A stretch of DNA of 33,051 nt from JAGLQA01 sp023135565 (GCA_030639305.1 DAOWCY010000061.1:1-33051); one strand, 5' to 3'. Positions 7,723-15,826 are shown, counted from the stretch's first letter. A program made the numbers and translations. The notes: generated from the letters alone by a model not told the origin.

Positions 7723-10296
7723 TTATTTTTCCACTCTGCGTTTCTTCTTTGGATGCTCTTTCTCTTTTCTAAATTTGTCGGGAGAAAAGCTCATTGGAGC
7801 GATGGATTTCCTTCCGCTGATATTTGACGGTGAAGTATTTATCACCCACGTTCCATCGTTATCGGTCTGTGTAGTCGATTGTTTAAATTTCTGGATGCGG
7901 TGGTTATCTGAATCGGAAACATAAACATAACCATTGCTATCAGCAAATATGCCATGGGCATCATCAAATTGACCCGTTCCGCTGCCATAAATTCCCCATT
8001 TAGTCAGAAAAGTACCATTGGAATCAAATTTCTGAACCCGGTGGTTGCTTGTATCGAGCACATAGACATTATCACTGTTGCCAACCGATATATCTCTTGG
8101 TTGGCGAAATTTCCCATCCGAACCTCCCTGCTCTCCCCATGTGATGATAAAATCACCATTGGAAGTGAATTTTTGAACCCGATGATTGTTTTTTTCACAA
8201 ACATATACATTATTGCTCGTATCTACAGCTATACCGGTTGGCCCATCCAATTGGCCATTATTATTCCCTTTGCCCCCCCATTCTGTAATAGTTTGGCCGG
8301 TAGAAGAAAACTTCTGAACGCGATGCGCATTCAAATCAGTTACATAGATATTATTAGCATTGTCTGCTGCAATTCCGGCAGCCCATAAAAATTGTCCATC
8401 GCCAACTCCTTTTGCCCCCCATTCAATTATAAAATTCCCACTGGAAGAGAATTTCTGAATTCTGCGATTAAGAGAGTCACAAACATATACATTATTTGAA
8501 TTATCTATTGCTAAACTCATCGGGCTATTAAATTCTCCTTTGCCCCCGCCCTCGCTGCCCCAGTTGGATTTATATAATCCGCTGGTGTCAAACACCGAGA
8601 CCCTATGGCGGCCGTAATCGACAACATATACATAATCATTATTGTTTACTGCTATGTCGGCGGGAAAGTCAAACTGACCGTCGCCGTTTCCTTGTTCACC
8701 CCAGTGGGCGAAAAACTCATAGGTATACCCGGAGAGTGTTGCATCAATTGTGTAACTCTTGTTATCTTCAAAGGTATTTGTTCTTGTGGCTTCGCCGCAG
8801 TAGTCTTTCACCAATTTCAATTCATGACTTCCCTCTGTAATTAGAAGGTCGCAGGGGGTTGAGCTCTCTGCACTTAGTCCATCAACATAAACCTGGGCTG
8901 CGGAAGGTGTCGATTCGATATGGACGCTTACCAGTTTCGTGGTCGTTGCATTCAGGGTATGGTTCCTGTTCATTTCGATTGTCCCACTTGCCGCTGCCGG
9001 GCTGTTGTCCAATAGAACGGTTAGGTCTGTATAACCGGACATTAAGGTGTAACTATAATTTACGGTTTCACCTTTTTTATAAGTGTGAATCCCAGCATTT
9101 GGGGTTCCGCCAACCCCATCTCCTACACTAACTGTAAGTTCGTACTGTTTCTTTTTCTTTAATAATAGATAAATGACAACAGCTGTTAAAACCACACCTG
9201 CTGCAGTCAAAAATACGGGAAATTTTTTCTTTTTCTTTGGGACTGGGTGCTCGATTACTTTTTTCTCGAAAACCTTTTTATATATTTTAAGACTTTTTAA
9301 ATCTACGCCTTCTATCGTTTTGACGCCACATTTTTTTGCTTCTTGATAGTTTATTTTCGCGCGTTTTTTTTTCTTCACGTTCTCATATACCGCACCAAGA
9401 AGAAGGAAAAATCTTCCCACGCTGTCTCTTTGATTTTCCCTGTTCAATAATTTGGGGTCAAAATCTTTAAGTTTCTTTTTTGCGTCGTTATAATTACCCT
9501 CTTTGTAATGGCCCAGCGCGAGTTTAAAACATTCTTTTACATCAGCAGGTTTAGCAGGTTCATGTTTTAGAGATATTTTATCCCTTTGTATCAATCCCCA
9601 GGGATAATGCCATATTTTTTTAACGATTCTCCGCATAGTCTCAATGCCCAGGGCATCGGCCGATCCAATGCCGTTATCCCTGATGATCATTCCAATAATA
9701 CCATCTCCTGAAATCAGGGGTGCGCCTGAAGTCCCGGGAAGAACACTGCTAATCCGTACAGGAAATATCGATAAAATTTGAACATCTTTGATAACACCCG
9801 CTTCTTTATCTGAAGGCACCCACCAATCCTGACTCCGGCCGATAAACCAGACAGCACTATTTCTCCTGGGAGAGGCGAAATAATTATTCTCCCATCGATA
9901 CTCCGGGAATGGCTTTGGGATTTCAAGCAAAGCTAGGTCAACATCAACAGTCGGGAGATCTAAAAGTTTAACCTTCACTGGATTACCTCTATCTGAGTAA
10001 AACCTCGCTTCGATATCCGGTTTTTGAACATCCGGGAGCTTTTTTTTTCTAACCACATGCTCAGCCGTGGCGACATACAATAACTCACCTCGCTCCCCTA
10101 TCACAAAGCCAAACCCATGCCCAGTGCTTCCATCGGAAAACGTAACACTCAATTGTACAACATTTTTTAAGAATTTTGTAGTTGCTTTATCTCCTTTACT
10201 TTGCACTTGAGCCGAAACCTGGAACAACTGCATCAAGGCAAGCATTGCTGTAAGAGAAAAAATTGCAAAATATAATTTCTTGTTTTGTGTTGCCAT
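7723..10296 (-). CDS. Membrane-associated trypsin-like / TPR / PEGA / six-NHL-repeat protein
   Basis: About 857 residues. Positions below count from an upstream ATG at 10302, two codons earlier; the ATG at 10296 is preferred because AGGAG then lies 5 nt away. Residues 1-32 form a signal peptide or signal anchor. A trypsin-like domain has His82 (ATAEHVV), Asp122 (DVDLALLEI) and Ser192 (PGTSGAP). TPR-like helices (about 255-330) and a lysine-flanked transmembrane segment (about 361-381) follow. Beta domains (385-520) include a PEGA-like unit (VHIESTPSAAQVYVDG). Six NHL repeats of about 47 residues (about 540-825; each with a VYVxDxxxHRVQKF core) form a six-bladed propeller, and a basic tail ends the protein. 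Last gene of a three-gene operon. Topology is unclear: if the signal is cleaved, the propeller would be cytoplasmic. The regulated substrate is unknown. Confidence 0.85.
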   Translation of the reverse strand: MATQNKKLYFAIFSLTAMLALMQLFQVSAQVQSKGDKATTKFLKNVVQLSVTFSDGSTGHGFGFVIGERGELLYVATAEHVVRKKKLPDVQKPDIEARFYSDRGNPVKVKLLDLPTVDVDLALLEIPKPFPEYRWENNYFASPRRNSAVWFIGRSQDWWVPSDKEAGVIKDVQILSIFPVRISSVLPGTSGAPLISGDGIIGMIIRDNGIGSADALGIETMRRIVKKIWHYPWGLIQRDKISLKHEPAKPADVKECFKLALGHYKEGNYNDAKKKLKDFDPKLLNRENQRDSVGRFFLLLGAVYENVKKKKRAKINYQEAKKCGVKTIEGVDLKSLKIYKKVFEKKVIEHPVPKKKKKFPVFLTAAGVVLTAVVIYLLLKKKKQYELTVSVGDGVGGTPNAGIHTYKKGETVNYSYTLMSGYTDLTVLLDNSPAAASGTIEMNRNHTLNATTTKLVSVHIESTPSAAQVYVDGLSAESSTPCDLLITEGSHELKLVKDYCGEATRTNTFEDNKSYTIDATLSGYTYEFFAHWGEQGNGDGQFDFPADIAVNNNDYVYVVDYGRHRVSVFDTSGLYKSNWGSEGGGKGEFNSPMSLAIDNSNNVYVCDSLNRRIQKFSSSGNFIIEWGAKGVGDGQFLWAAGIAADNANNIYVTDLNAHRVQKFSSTGQTITEWGGKGNNNGQLDGPTGIAVDTSNNVYVCEKNNHRVQKFTSNGDFIITWGEQGGSDGKFRQPRDISVGNSDNVYVLDTSNHRVQKFDSNGTFLTKWGIYGSGTGQFDDAHGIFADSNGYVYVSDSDNHRIQKFKQSTTQTDNDGTWVINTSPSNISGRKSIAPMSFSPDKFRKEKEHPKKKRRVEK

Positions 10297-10319
10297 AGTC
10301 ATCTCCTTTTATGTGTAAT

Positions 10320-11372
10320 TTAAGAAAATATTGTGCTTCGTATCCGCCACATGACCCCAACCAGGAACAGCAGCGCCCCCCAAAACATTTTTAATCCTTG
10401 TTGGTGGAAGAGGTATTGTAGATACGTTGGGGTAAGATTCTTCCTAAAATCTCCCGAACCAACCGAAACTCTTGATACAGCTCCCTCGAAAATCGCCTGT
10501 ACACCGCTATCTGCTTTTGATATTTCCAGCCGCCTGCTTTTTGCCTTCCCCAGGGTTAAGTGGCCTAACGCAGGCAGTGTCAATGTACGTCCTGTTTCCA
10601 GTATTGCCAGCTCTCCCGAACGAATAGCAGATTCCATATTCCCGGAATTCGGGGGAAATTCTTCAATAAAACCGATTGCGTGTGTTTGCATGCCGCGAAG
10701 CTTCCAATTCCCATAGACGGTAATTCTTAATCGGACAGGAACAGATCCGACCCTGGCCGTTCTAAACGCTACCGTCTCCGGTACTTCGGTATTTATGTTA
10801 ACCGGTTTGCTTGCTCCTTTATCCGTATCTATCTTCATCCGGGCCTTAAGTACGTTAACTGATCCTGATATTTGCGCTTCTGAAATAAATATCGTTAATT
10901 CATTACCCTGTACGCTCAATTCGATTCGCGCACCCTTCTGGATATGTAAATAATTAACAGTAATCTTTTCTCCTTCCAAACCTAATAATTCCAGTGAGGA
11001 CGTTTCTTTCCCGGAATCGATGGTTACATTATCTATAAAAAATTCTTTGGTAACAAACTGATGATAGGACGACCAGTTTTCGCGCAGTGATAATACGACA
11101 TTTCCGCTGGTAACGTTAATGGAAACATGTGTTGAGAAGATCGGTACTGTCCAGAAAAGTCCGACAATCACAAGGCATATAACAGCGATAACCAACGCCC
11201 ATTTTCGCTTGCTGTTTTTTTGTACAACAGATAGCAGCTTTGCCGATGATTCAAGCCAAACAAACTGTTTTTCCGCTCCTACTATGTCATCATCATCCAA
11301 TAAATTTTTGGCCGCACCCCGCAATCTCCGCGCACGTTCATCGTGAAGTCGCTTTATCGTCTTTTTTATCAT
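10320..11372 (-). CDS. Membrane protein of unknown function, middle gene of the operon
   Basis: 350 residues from the preferred ATG at 11372, which has GGGAGGAAG upstream; an earlier in-frame TTG at 11390 lacks one. The start lies inside the end of the upstream gene (35-nt overlap), which suggests translational coupling. A charged N-terminus (KKTIKRLHDERARRLRG) precedes a transmembrane helix (WALVIAVICLVIVGLFW, about 58-75). A roughly 240-residue beta-rich, probably periplasmic domain and a C-terminal hydrophobic helix (MFWGALLFLVGVMW) follow. I recognise no family. Co-transcription with a secreted protein and the trypsin/NHL protein suggests one envelope complex (inference). Only 23 nt separate it from the gene downstream. 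Confidence 0.75.
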   Translation of the reverse strand: MIKKTIKRLHDERARRLRGAAKNLLDDDDIVGAEKQFVWLESSAKLLSVVQKNSKRKWALVIAVICLVIVGLFWTVPIFSTHVSINVTSGNVVLSLRENWSSYHQFVTKEFFIDNVTIDSGKETSSLELLGLEGEKITVNYLHIQKGARIELSVQGNELTIFISEAQISGSVNVLKARMKIDTDKGASKPVNINTEVPETVAFRTARVGSVPVRLRITVYGNWKLRGMQTHAIGFIEEFPPNSGNMESAIRSGELAILETGRTLTLPALGHLTLGKAKSRRLEISKADSGVQAIFEGAVSRVSVGSGDFRKNLTPTYLQYLFHQQGLKMFWGALLFLVGVMWRIRSTIFS

Positions 11373-12129
11373 TTCCACTTCCTCCCACAATCACCCGGAT
11401 ATTTTTTTTCTTCAACCATTTAGCGGTTTTTTGATTTCTTGCCGCAACTTCTACACAAAGTTCTTCCGTACCCTTTGCAGGTAGGATAATTTTAATCAGC
11501 TTTCCGGCTCGATAGGATGATTCCGGCGCATCCTCCCACGAAGTTTCTCTCAGGCTGCCGTATGTCCTTGCAGCCCGCCATAGCACATTTTTTACATCTA
11601 CCGTAGTGCGCAGATACAGCCGTATTTTGCCATCATTCGTAACGGGGGCCAGTTTTGATGCAACAATCAACGGGATATAAATTTTATCCATTTCATTTCC
11701 AATCCAGCCAAAAACACAGATATCCTTAGATGAAAGTTTTCTCAAGAAGACCACATCCCCCAGCGGCCAGGTAAATGTTTGTCCGGCATCGAGGTTTCCA
11801 TCCATCCGGTAATAGACCTTCAACTTTACCCCGACCGCACGGATATAAATTGGCCGGTCGTTGACTACCGGTGAGGTGAGTTCAAGAATCTCATCTTCTT
11901 TCGTTTCGAAAAAAAAATCGCCTTTAGTAACTCCAACCACACCCATAAAATCGGCAGAAACAAGTGAACTATAGAATCCTTCACAACGATTTTTATCGCG
12001 CTTCTGGTATTTGAGTTTCTGATTTTTTATCGGTGTTATTTTGTCATCACATGATTGTGAAAATACAAACTGAGAATTGGAGATTAACATAAAAAAAGTT
12101 ACTGCATATAAAAATCTATTTTTCTTCAT
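11338..12129 (-). CDS. Secreted protein of unknown function, first gene of the operon; leaderless
   Basis: 263 residues with a signal peptide (about 1-24, MKKNRFLYAVTFFMLISNS, then VFSQ) and a mature beta-rich domain without a recognised family. Its C-terminus is basic and Gly/Ser-rich (VGGSGNDKKDDK), and its last 35 nt are shared with the next gene in another frame. The ATG lies only 6 nt after a TATATT -10 box and has no Shine-Dalgarno sequence, so the mRNA should begin at or next to the start codon. Signal peptide placement supports this start. Function unknown; probably an exported partner of the two downstream envelope proteins. Confidence 0.75.
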   Translation of the reverse strand: MKKNRFLYAVTFFMLISNSQFVFSQSCDDKITPIKNQKLKYQKRDKNRCEGFYSSLVSADFMGVVGVTKGDFFFETKEDEILELTSPVVNDRPIYIRAVGVKLKVYYRMDGNLDAGQTFTWPLGDVVFLRKLSSKDICVFGWIGNEMDKIYIPLIVASKLAPVTNDGKIRLYLRTTVDVKNVLWRAARTYGSLRETSWEDAPESSYRAGKLIKIILPAKGTEELCVEVAARNQKTAKWLKKKNIRVIVGGSGNDKKDDKATSR

Positions 12130-12135
12130 ATGTTT

Positions 12136-12164
12136 AATATAGAATAAAAAAAAACTTTTGTCAA
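12136..12164 (-). promoter_or_regulatory. Consensus promoter producing a leaderless mRNA
   Basis: Minus strand: perfect -35 TTGACA (12164-12159), 17-bp spacer, -10 TATATT (12141-12136), then 6 nt to the ATG at 12129. It drives the three-gene operon down to 7723. Confidence 0.82.
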
Positions 12165-12510
12165 GCGATTCAAACCGGAGATTGCAATTCTAATTTTGGG
12201 AAAATTGTTTGTTTTCAACAATGGGGAAAAAGGTTACCCGGTCGTGAAATCTTCCCACTTTCCGGCAAAATATTTTTCGCAAGCCTTTTTTTCGTTTGTC
12301 ATTTGCCCTACCACGTTGGGAGGGGTTACACCGCTACGGGTCAGCAAGTTTGTAGAAAAATGCCTCCCCGCTCACCAAAAATACAACAGGTTTGTAGAAA
12401 AAACGGGTACGTGCCCGCAGTCCATGAGGGGCTGAGGAAGCCATCTCCAACCCAAAGGAGAGGGAAAGGGGAAAGGTTAATTTTAAATCACCGGATTTTT
12501 TTTAGTTTGG
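12165..12510. other. Intergenic stretch without a recognisable gene
   Basis: Between divergent transcription units. The only structure I see is a loose direct repeat, AAGTTTGTAGAAAAA (about 12346) and AGGTTTGTAGAAAAA (about 12389), in a region with many short chance reading frames and no supporting ribosome sites. Confidence 0.5.
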
Positions 12511-12559
12511 TTGACAATTCCCTAAAATCGCATTACAATGCATACAGGAGCATACAATG
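12511..12559 (+). promoter_or_regulatory. Promoter with 10-bp-phased CATACA repeats, likely antitoxin operator
   Basis: -35 TTGACA at 12511-12516, 17-bp spacer, -10 TACAAT at 12534-12539. CATtACAATG (12531), CATACAGGAG (12541) and CATACAATGA (12551) form three direct repeats at 10-bp steps, covering the -10, the transcript start and the ATG. Ribbon-helix-helix antitoxins commonly bind such phased direct repeats at their own promoters. AGGAG at 12546-12550 is the ribosome site, so the leader is only about 11 nt. Confidence 0.65.
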
Positions 12560-12790
12560 AAAGAAGTAATGACTGTCAGGCTTGACAGTGAGACAAAAGA
12601 TAAATTAGAAGAACTTGCAAAAGTTACAGCCCGGTCGAAATCTTTCCTGGCTGCTGAAGAAGCTATCCACGATTATATTAAAATAAACGAATGGCAAATC
12701 AAGGCAATCCAGGAAGGAATCCGCCAGGCAGATCAATGTAAATTGATAGCTCATGAAGAATTAGTCCGCAAGTGGGAGAAAAAGCATTAA
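12557..12790 (+). CDS. Ribbon-helix-helix (CopG/ParD-like) antitoxin
   Basis: A 77-residue small basic/acidic protein. The N-terminal VMTVRLDSETKDKLEELAK is the strand-helix part of a ribbon-helix-helix DNA-binding dimer, followed by SKSFLAAEEAIHDYI. The C-terminal half (about 45-77, IQEGIRQADQCKLIAHEELVRKW) is the usual toxin-wrapping tail. The ATG is 6 nt from AGGAG. The partner toxin reading frame begins across its stop codon but is cut after about 15 codons (see next entry), so this antitoxin is orphaned. It probably still represses its own promoter. Confidence 0.88.
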   Translation: MKEVMTVRLDSETKDKLEELAKVTARSKSFLAAEEAIHDYIKINEWQIKAIQEGIRQADQCKLIAHEELVRKWEKKH

Positions 12791-12845
12791 AATTCGCTGG
12801 ACTTATGCGGCATCGGATGATCTCGATTCCGCGGCGCAGCCATAA
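12786..12845 (+). pseudogene. Truncated ParE/RelE-type toxin remnant
   Basis: Overlapping the antitoxin stop, the frame reads IKIRWTYAASDDLDS, the first strand and helix of a ParE toxin. It then runs into the GC-rich palindrome at 12831-12850, giving AAQP and a stop. The rest of the roughly 95-residue toxin is absent in all frames before the next promoter. The usual ATG/GTG start is now ATT, a further sign of decay. Confidence 0.75.
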
Positions 12846-12850
12846 GCCGC
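12831..12850. repeat. GC-rich palindrome D2 at the parE breakpoint
   Basis: GCGGCGCAGCCATAAGCCGC; its reverse complement matches the core at 17660-17690 (GCGGCTTAT...GTGCGCCGC) with an internal shortening. It begins exactly where ParE homology ends. Confidence 0.5.
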
Positions 12851-12900
12851 AGCCAAAACCCAAGTGCAGGGGAAAGAAAGCGTATTTTTTTTTCAGGGTT

Positions 12901-12929
12901 TTGCAAATTGTTAATAAAAGATATATAAT
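12901..12929 (+). promoter_or_regulatory. Promoter of the nucleotidyltransferase gene
   Basis: -35 TTGCAA at 12901-12906, 17-bp spacer, -10 TATAAT at 12924-12929. The leader is about 13 nt and has no clear Shine-Dalgarno sequence. Confidence 0.7.
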
Positions 12930-12948
12930 ATAGAAGAGAAAACGAAGC

Positions 12949-13239
12949 ATGAAGAGTATAGAACGGTTAACATTGATCCTAAGAAAAAACAAGCCGACGT
13001 TAAAAAAGAAGTACGCCGTTAATAAATTAGGTATCTTCGGTTCCTATGCGCGGGGTGAAGAGACGCCCGGCAGCGACGTGGATGTGTTGGTGCAATTGGG
13101 GAAGCCTATAGGGTTAGATTTTGTCACCCTGGCAGACGAGCTCGAGGAATTATTAGGAGTCGAAGTAGATTTAGTTTCGGCCAATGCCGTCAAGCCGAGG
13201 ATGATGGAGCAAATCGAGAAAGAGTTGGTATATGTCTAA
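12949..13239 (+). CDS. mntA: MntA-like minimal nucleotidyltransferase antitoxin
   Basis: 96 residues. The nucleotidyltransferase signature is complete: Gly31-Ser32 in GSYARG, Asp43 and Asp45 in SDVDVLV, and Asp74 in VEVDLVS. In MntA-HepT modules this protein inactivates the HepT RNase by adding AMP groups to a tyrosine of HepT (established for the family). Here the hepT frame overlaps its stop codon but is broken after about 25 codons, so the enzyme has no evident local target. The GSYARG and SDVD residues remain intact, so it either lost its partner recently or still acts on another HepT. Confidence 0.88.
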   Translation: MKSIERLTLILRKNKPTLKKKYAVNKLGIFGSYARGEETPGSDVDVLVQLGKPIGLDFVTLADELEELLGVEVDLVSANAVKPRMMEQIEKELVYV

Positions 13240-13321
13240 GAGAAATTGGGAAGTCTTATTTGAAGATATCCTGGAATCAATTGAGAAAATAGAACGCTAT
13301 ACAGTGTTTCTTCAAAACTAA
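13232..13321 (+). pseudogene. Truncated HepT-like (DUF86) toxin remnant
   Basis: The ATG at 13232 overlaps the antitoxin end by 8 nt, the normal arrangement. The 29-residue frame begins MSKRNWEVLFEDILESIEKI, typical of HepT's first helix, continues ERYT, then diverges (VFLQN) and stops. The RNase motif RX4-6H and the target tyrosine, which lie near the C-terminus of a roughly 110-residue HepT, are missing. Palindromic repeat A3 lies 25 nt downstream. Confidence 0.78.
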
Positions 13322-13345
13322 TAGAAACAATACCGGGTCGTTTCT

Positions 13346-13406
13346 GTGCCTCCGGCGGCCCTGCCGGGGGCCAAACTTTTGTAAAAGTTTGATCAAAACT
13401 TTTGTT
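13346..13406 (+). repeat. Palindromic repeat, sub-type A, copy A3
   Basis: As A1, with the apical loop changed to GT but the 9-bp stem kept (CAAACTTTT-GT-AAAAGTTTG). It lies between the hepT remnant and the convergent DsbD gene. Confidence 0.85.
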
Positions 13407-13491
13407 GATTTTTAGGATAAGAGCACTTCCCCCTTATTTGGCGCCTACATAGGGGCCAAAAAACGACTGGCTGAGATTGCTATAAAGATGA

Positions 13492-13570
13492 TAGTGGAAA
13501 CTACCCGGTTGTTTTGTTTCGAGATTCAGCCTCTAATTGGCTCCCCGCGCCGCGGGGCTGGGGGCCAGCC
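13492..13570. repeat. Repeat E1, running into the 3' end of the DsbD gene
   Basis: Shares AACTACCCGG, a TCGAGA-type segment, CAGCCTCT and a CCCCG...CGGGG palindrome in the same order with 17738-17815. Both copies cover the 3' end of a minus-strand gene and appear to supply its last codons. Confidence 0.55.
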
Positions 13571-15584
13571 AGCCGGTTTCCACAACCACGGCCTCCCGGG
13601 GCGAAAAATACCGGGTGTCCAAAGCTTTGAAAAATAAAAACGTACCGCTGAGAAAAATAATCACTATCACTAACTTAAAGATTTTAGTCTTAACTGTACT
13701 CTCTGTTAGGGGTTTCAACAACCCGGCAAACACACTGAGCGCCACTAAGAAAATACCCCACAACAGCATGGCTAACCACACGGGAGTGATGGGATTGAGA
13801 ATAAAAATTCCCCCGGCAATAAGTACCGCGGCAAAGAAATATTTAACATAATCCATCCACTTGCCACCTTTGGGCATGGCCGAAACAATGCCGGAAAAAG
13901 TGCCCACAACCAGGAAAATCACTCCCATTCCTAAAGAAAAAGTAAAAGTAAGCAGGAATCCGAAAAAGACGTCTTTGGTCTGGCTGATCCAGGAGAGCAG
14001 GGCAATCAACACCGGGCCTACACAGGGCGCGGCAATCACCCCGGCTACCCCGCCGATAATCAGCGAACCGATAATTTCACTCTTATGCCCGGACTGCATT
14101 TTGGACGAAATCGAAGTGGGCACGGGGATTTCAAACAGTCCTGCTAGGCTGAACCCCATAATCACAAAAATAGCGGCGATAACGATCACTACGATAGGAT
14201 TCTGGAAAGTAGCCCCCATCATGGTGCCGGTGGTGGCTGCAATCATTCCCAATATAGAATAAACAAATGCCAGTCCCAATACGAAAAATATCGAAAGATA
14301 TAAGCCTTTTAATTTTTTATTACCGCTGCGCGTGCCGATATATCCCATCACAATGGGGATAACCGGGTAAACACAGGGCGTCAGGCTGGTCAAAAAACCC
14401 AGTCCGAATACCATAAGGAAAAGAAGCAGGGACCTCTTCTCTAATTCCCGGTTCAAAGGAGCCAGCAATTTCTCGAAAAAACTGCTGCCGGAACCGGTGA
14501 ATTCCAGGAACTTTTTCTTGTCGTAAAACCCGGAAAAACGGCGCGTCTCTTTGCCTTGCGCATCGAAAAAGATCACTGTGGGCATGCCGAAAACTTTCAA
14601 TTCCCGGCGCAATTTATCGTTAGCTTCATTCTCTTTTGTAAAATCGACTTTGACCAACACATACTTCTCTAAGACCGCGGCCACTTCGGGAGCGGAAAAA
14701 GTGTACTCTTCCAGCTCCTTGCAGGCCACGCACCAGTCCGCGTAAGTGTCTACCATTATGGGTTTGTTTTCTTTTTGGGCAATGGCTTTGCCTGCCTCGA
14801 GACTTTTGATCCAGGTCAGCTTTACCGGGTTTACCGGTTTTTGGCGCAGGTTTTCAGCCGCAGGGCGGAGGTCCAAAGATTGGACATACAGGAAAGCGCC
14901 GCCGATGAAGACCAAGACTAACAACGCTTTAACGAACTTAGCTTTAATTTCGCCCTCTTCCGCCGGTTTGAAGACACCGGCCAAAATGGCCGCGGCCAGC
15001 AGCAGTACACCGGCTAAAAGCAGCAGCCAGCGGTTTATTTCCGCCCCGGGAATTTCTCCGGCGGTTTTTGTTTTCGACACGGCTCCCGCTGCTGCGGCAG
15101 GCGCTTTTTCCAGTACGTACTTAGCAAAGGTTTTTTCTATTTTGAGCTTTATTTCCTGGGAACCGGGCGGGAAACACATCTCCAGCGGACGTTCCTCGCA
15201 CACCTGGAAAGAGGCTTTGAATTTCAACTCCACCGGGGTGGTGATCTCTTTTAGAGATTTTATATAGACTTTAACGTCGAAATCGCCTCTGAATACATTT
15301 TCGTCCGCATAAGGCACACCGGTTGGGAAAACCGCATCTCCGATCTCGATAAAATCGTTCTTTTCTACTTCGATTTTAAAGAAACCGTTTTTGATATCGG
15401 TGATATGGAAGTCCGGGTCTATGCTGAATTGAAAAAGGATAAGGCCTTTTCCATATTTGATTTCAGTATCTATTGCCGGTTCCGCCGAACCTCCGAAAGG
15501 ATTGTCCCGCAGTTGGGGCGCCGGGAACATATTCAATACAAAAAACAAGACGGCTAATATTATAAGATTCTTTTTGGTTTTCAT
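13533..15584 (-). CDS. DsbD-family thiol:disulfide interchange protein with rearranged domain order
   Basis: A 683-residue inner-membrane protein that passes electrons from cytoplasmic thioredoxin to periplasmic disulfide or cytochrome-maturation partners. Residues 1-20 are the signal sequence. A DsbD-alpha-like periplasmic domain (about 30-155) has Cys129 and Cys137. Two hydrophobic helices (about 186-205, 217-236) precede a thioredoxin-like domain (about 255-370) with Cys285-Val-Ala-Cys288 in ADWCVACK. The transmembrane DsbD-beta domain (about 385-660) has Cys404 (TPCVYP) and Cys521 (APCVGP). All six redox cysteines of DsbD are present, but E. coli order is alpha-beta-gamma, whereas here the thioredoxin domain precedes the beta domain. 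The final residues (GWLAPSPAARGAN) are encoded by repeat E1. The promoter lies 9 nt before the ATG, without a ribosome site. Confidence 0.9.
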   Translation of the reverse strand: MKTKKNLIILAVLFFVLNMFPAPQLRDNPFGGSAEPAIDTEIKYGKGLILFQFSIDPDFHITDIKNGFFKIEVEKNDFIEIGDAVFPTGVPYADENVFRGDFDVKVYIKSLKEITTPVELKFKASFQVCEERPLEMCFPPGSQEIKLKIEKTFAKYVLEKAPAAAAGAVSKTKTAGEIPGAEINRWLLLLAGVLLLAAAILAGVFKPAEEGEIKAKFVKALLVLVFIGGAFLYVQSLDLRPAAENLRQKPVNPVKLTWIKSLEAGKAIAQKENKPIMVDTYADWCVACKELEEYTFSAPEVAAVLEKYVLVKVDFTKENEANDKLRRELKVFGMPTVIFFDAQGKETRRFSGFYDKKKFLEFTGSGSSFFEKLLAPLNRELEKRSLLLFLMVFGLGFLTSLTPCVYPVIPIVMGYIGTRSGNKKLKGLYLSIFFVLGLAFVYSILGMIAATTGTMMGATFQNPIVVIVIAAIFVIMGFSLAGLFEIPVPTSISSKMQSGHKSEIIGSLIIGGVAGVIAAPCVGPVLIALLSWISQTKDVFFGFLLTFTFSLGMGVIFLVVGTFSGIVSAMPKGGKWMDYVKYFFAAVLIAGGIFILNPITPVWLAMLLWGIFLVALSVFAGLLKPLTESTVKTKIFKLVIVIIFLSGTFLFFKALDTRYFSPREAVVVETGWLAPSPAARGAN

Positions 15585-15593
15585 GATGGCTCT

Positions 15594-15622
15594 ATTTTAT
15601 CAATGATAAAAGCCTCTGTCAA
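15594..15622 (-). promoter_or_regulatory. Consensus promoter of the DsbD gene; leaderless or nearly so
   Basis: Minus strand: TTGACA (15622-15617), 17-bp spacer, TAAAAT (15599-15594), 9 nt to the ATG at 15584. No Shine-Dalgarno sequence can fit in the expected 2-nt leader. Confidence 0.8.
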
Positions 15623-15768
15623 CAGGGGAGAGGAAAGATCAGGAGGAGATCGAGAAGAGCTCAGGAGGAGCTCAAGAGGGAAAAGAAACAATGCAAGGAA
15701 AAAAAGAAGCGTCGCGCCCCTCACAATTGCCCGTTAATAGATGGTGGATTGGGGATATCCGGCGCTAA

Positions 15769-15811
15769 TTGACAAAAAGAAGATTTTATATTATATTAAC
15801 GATGGTATCGT
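15769..15811 (+). promoter_or_regulatory. hicAB promoter with inverted-repeat operator
   Basis: TTGACA at 15769-15774, 17-bp spacer, TATATT at 15792-15797. Just downstream, over the expected start site, is the inverted repeat ACGAT-ggt-ATCGT (15799-15811), a good candidate site for HicB autorepression. The leader to hicA (about 25 nt) has no obvious ribosome site. Confidence 0.7.
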
Positions 15812-15826
15812 ATATGGTGCGCGAAA

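Noticed and set aside
8000..8720. Tandem DNA repeats of about 141 bp
   Set aside because: Fully explained by the NHL repeats of the encoded protein.
12196..12560. Two overlapping plus-strand frames of 79 and 85 codons
   Set aside because: Composition unlike a protein, no start signals, and the end overlaps the antitoxin promoter.
13232..13532. HepT continuing after a frameshift
   Set aside because: No further HepT-like sequence in any frame; repeat A3 and the convergent DsbD gene follow directly.
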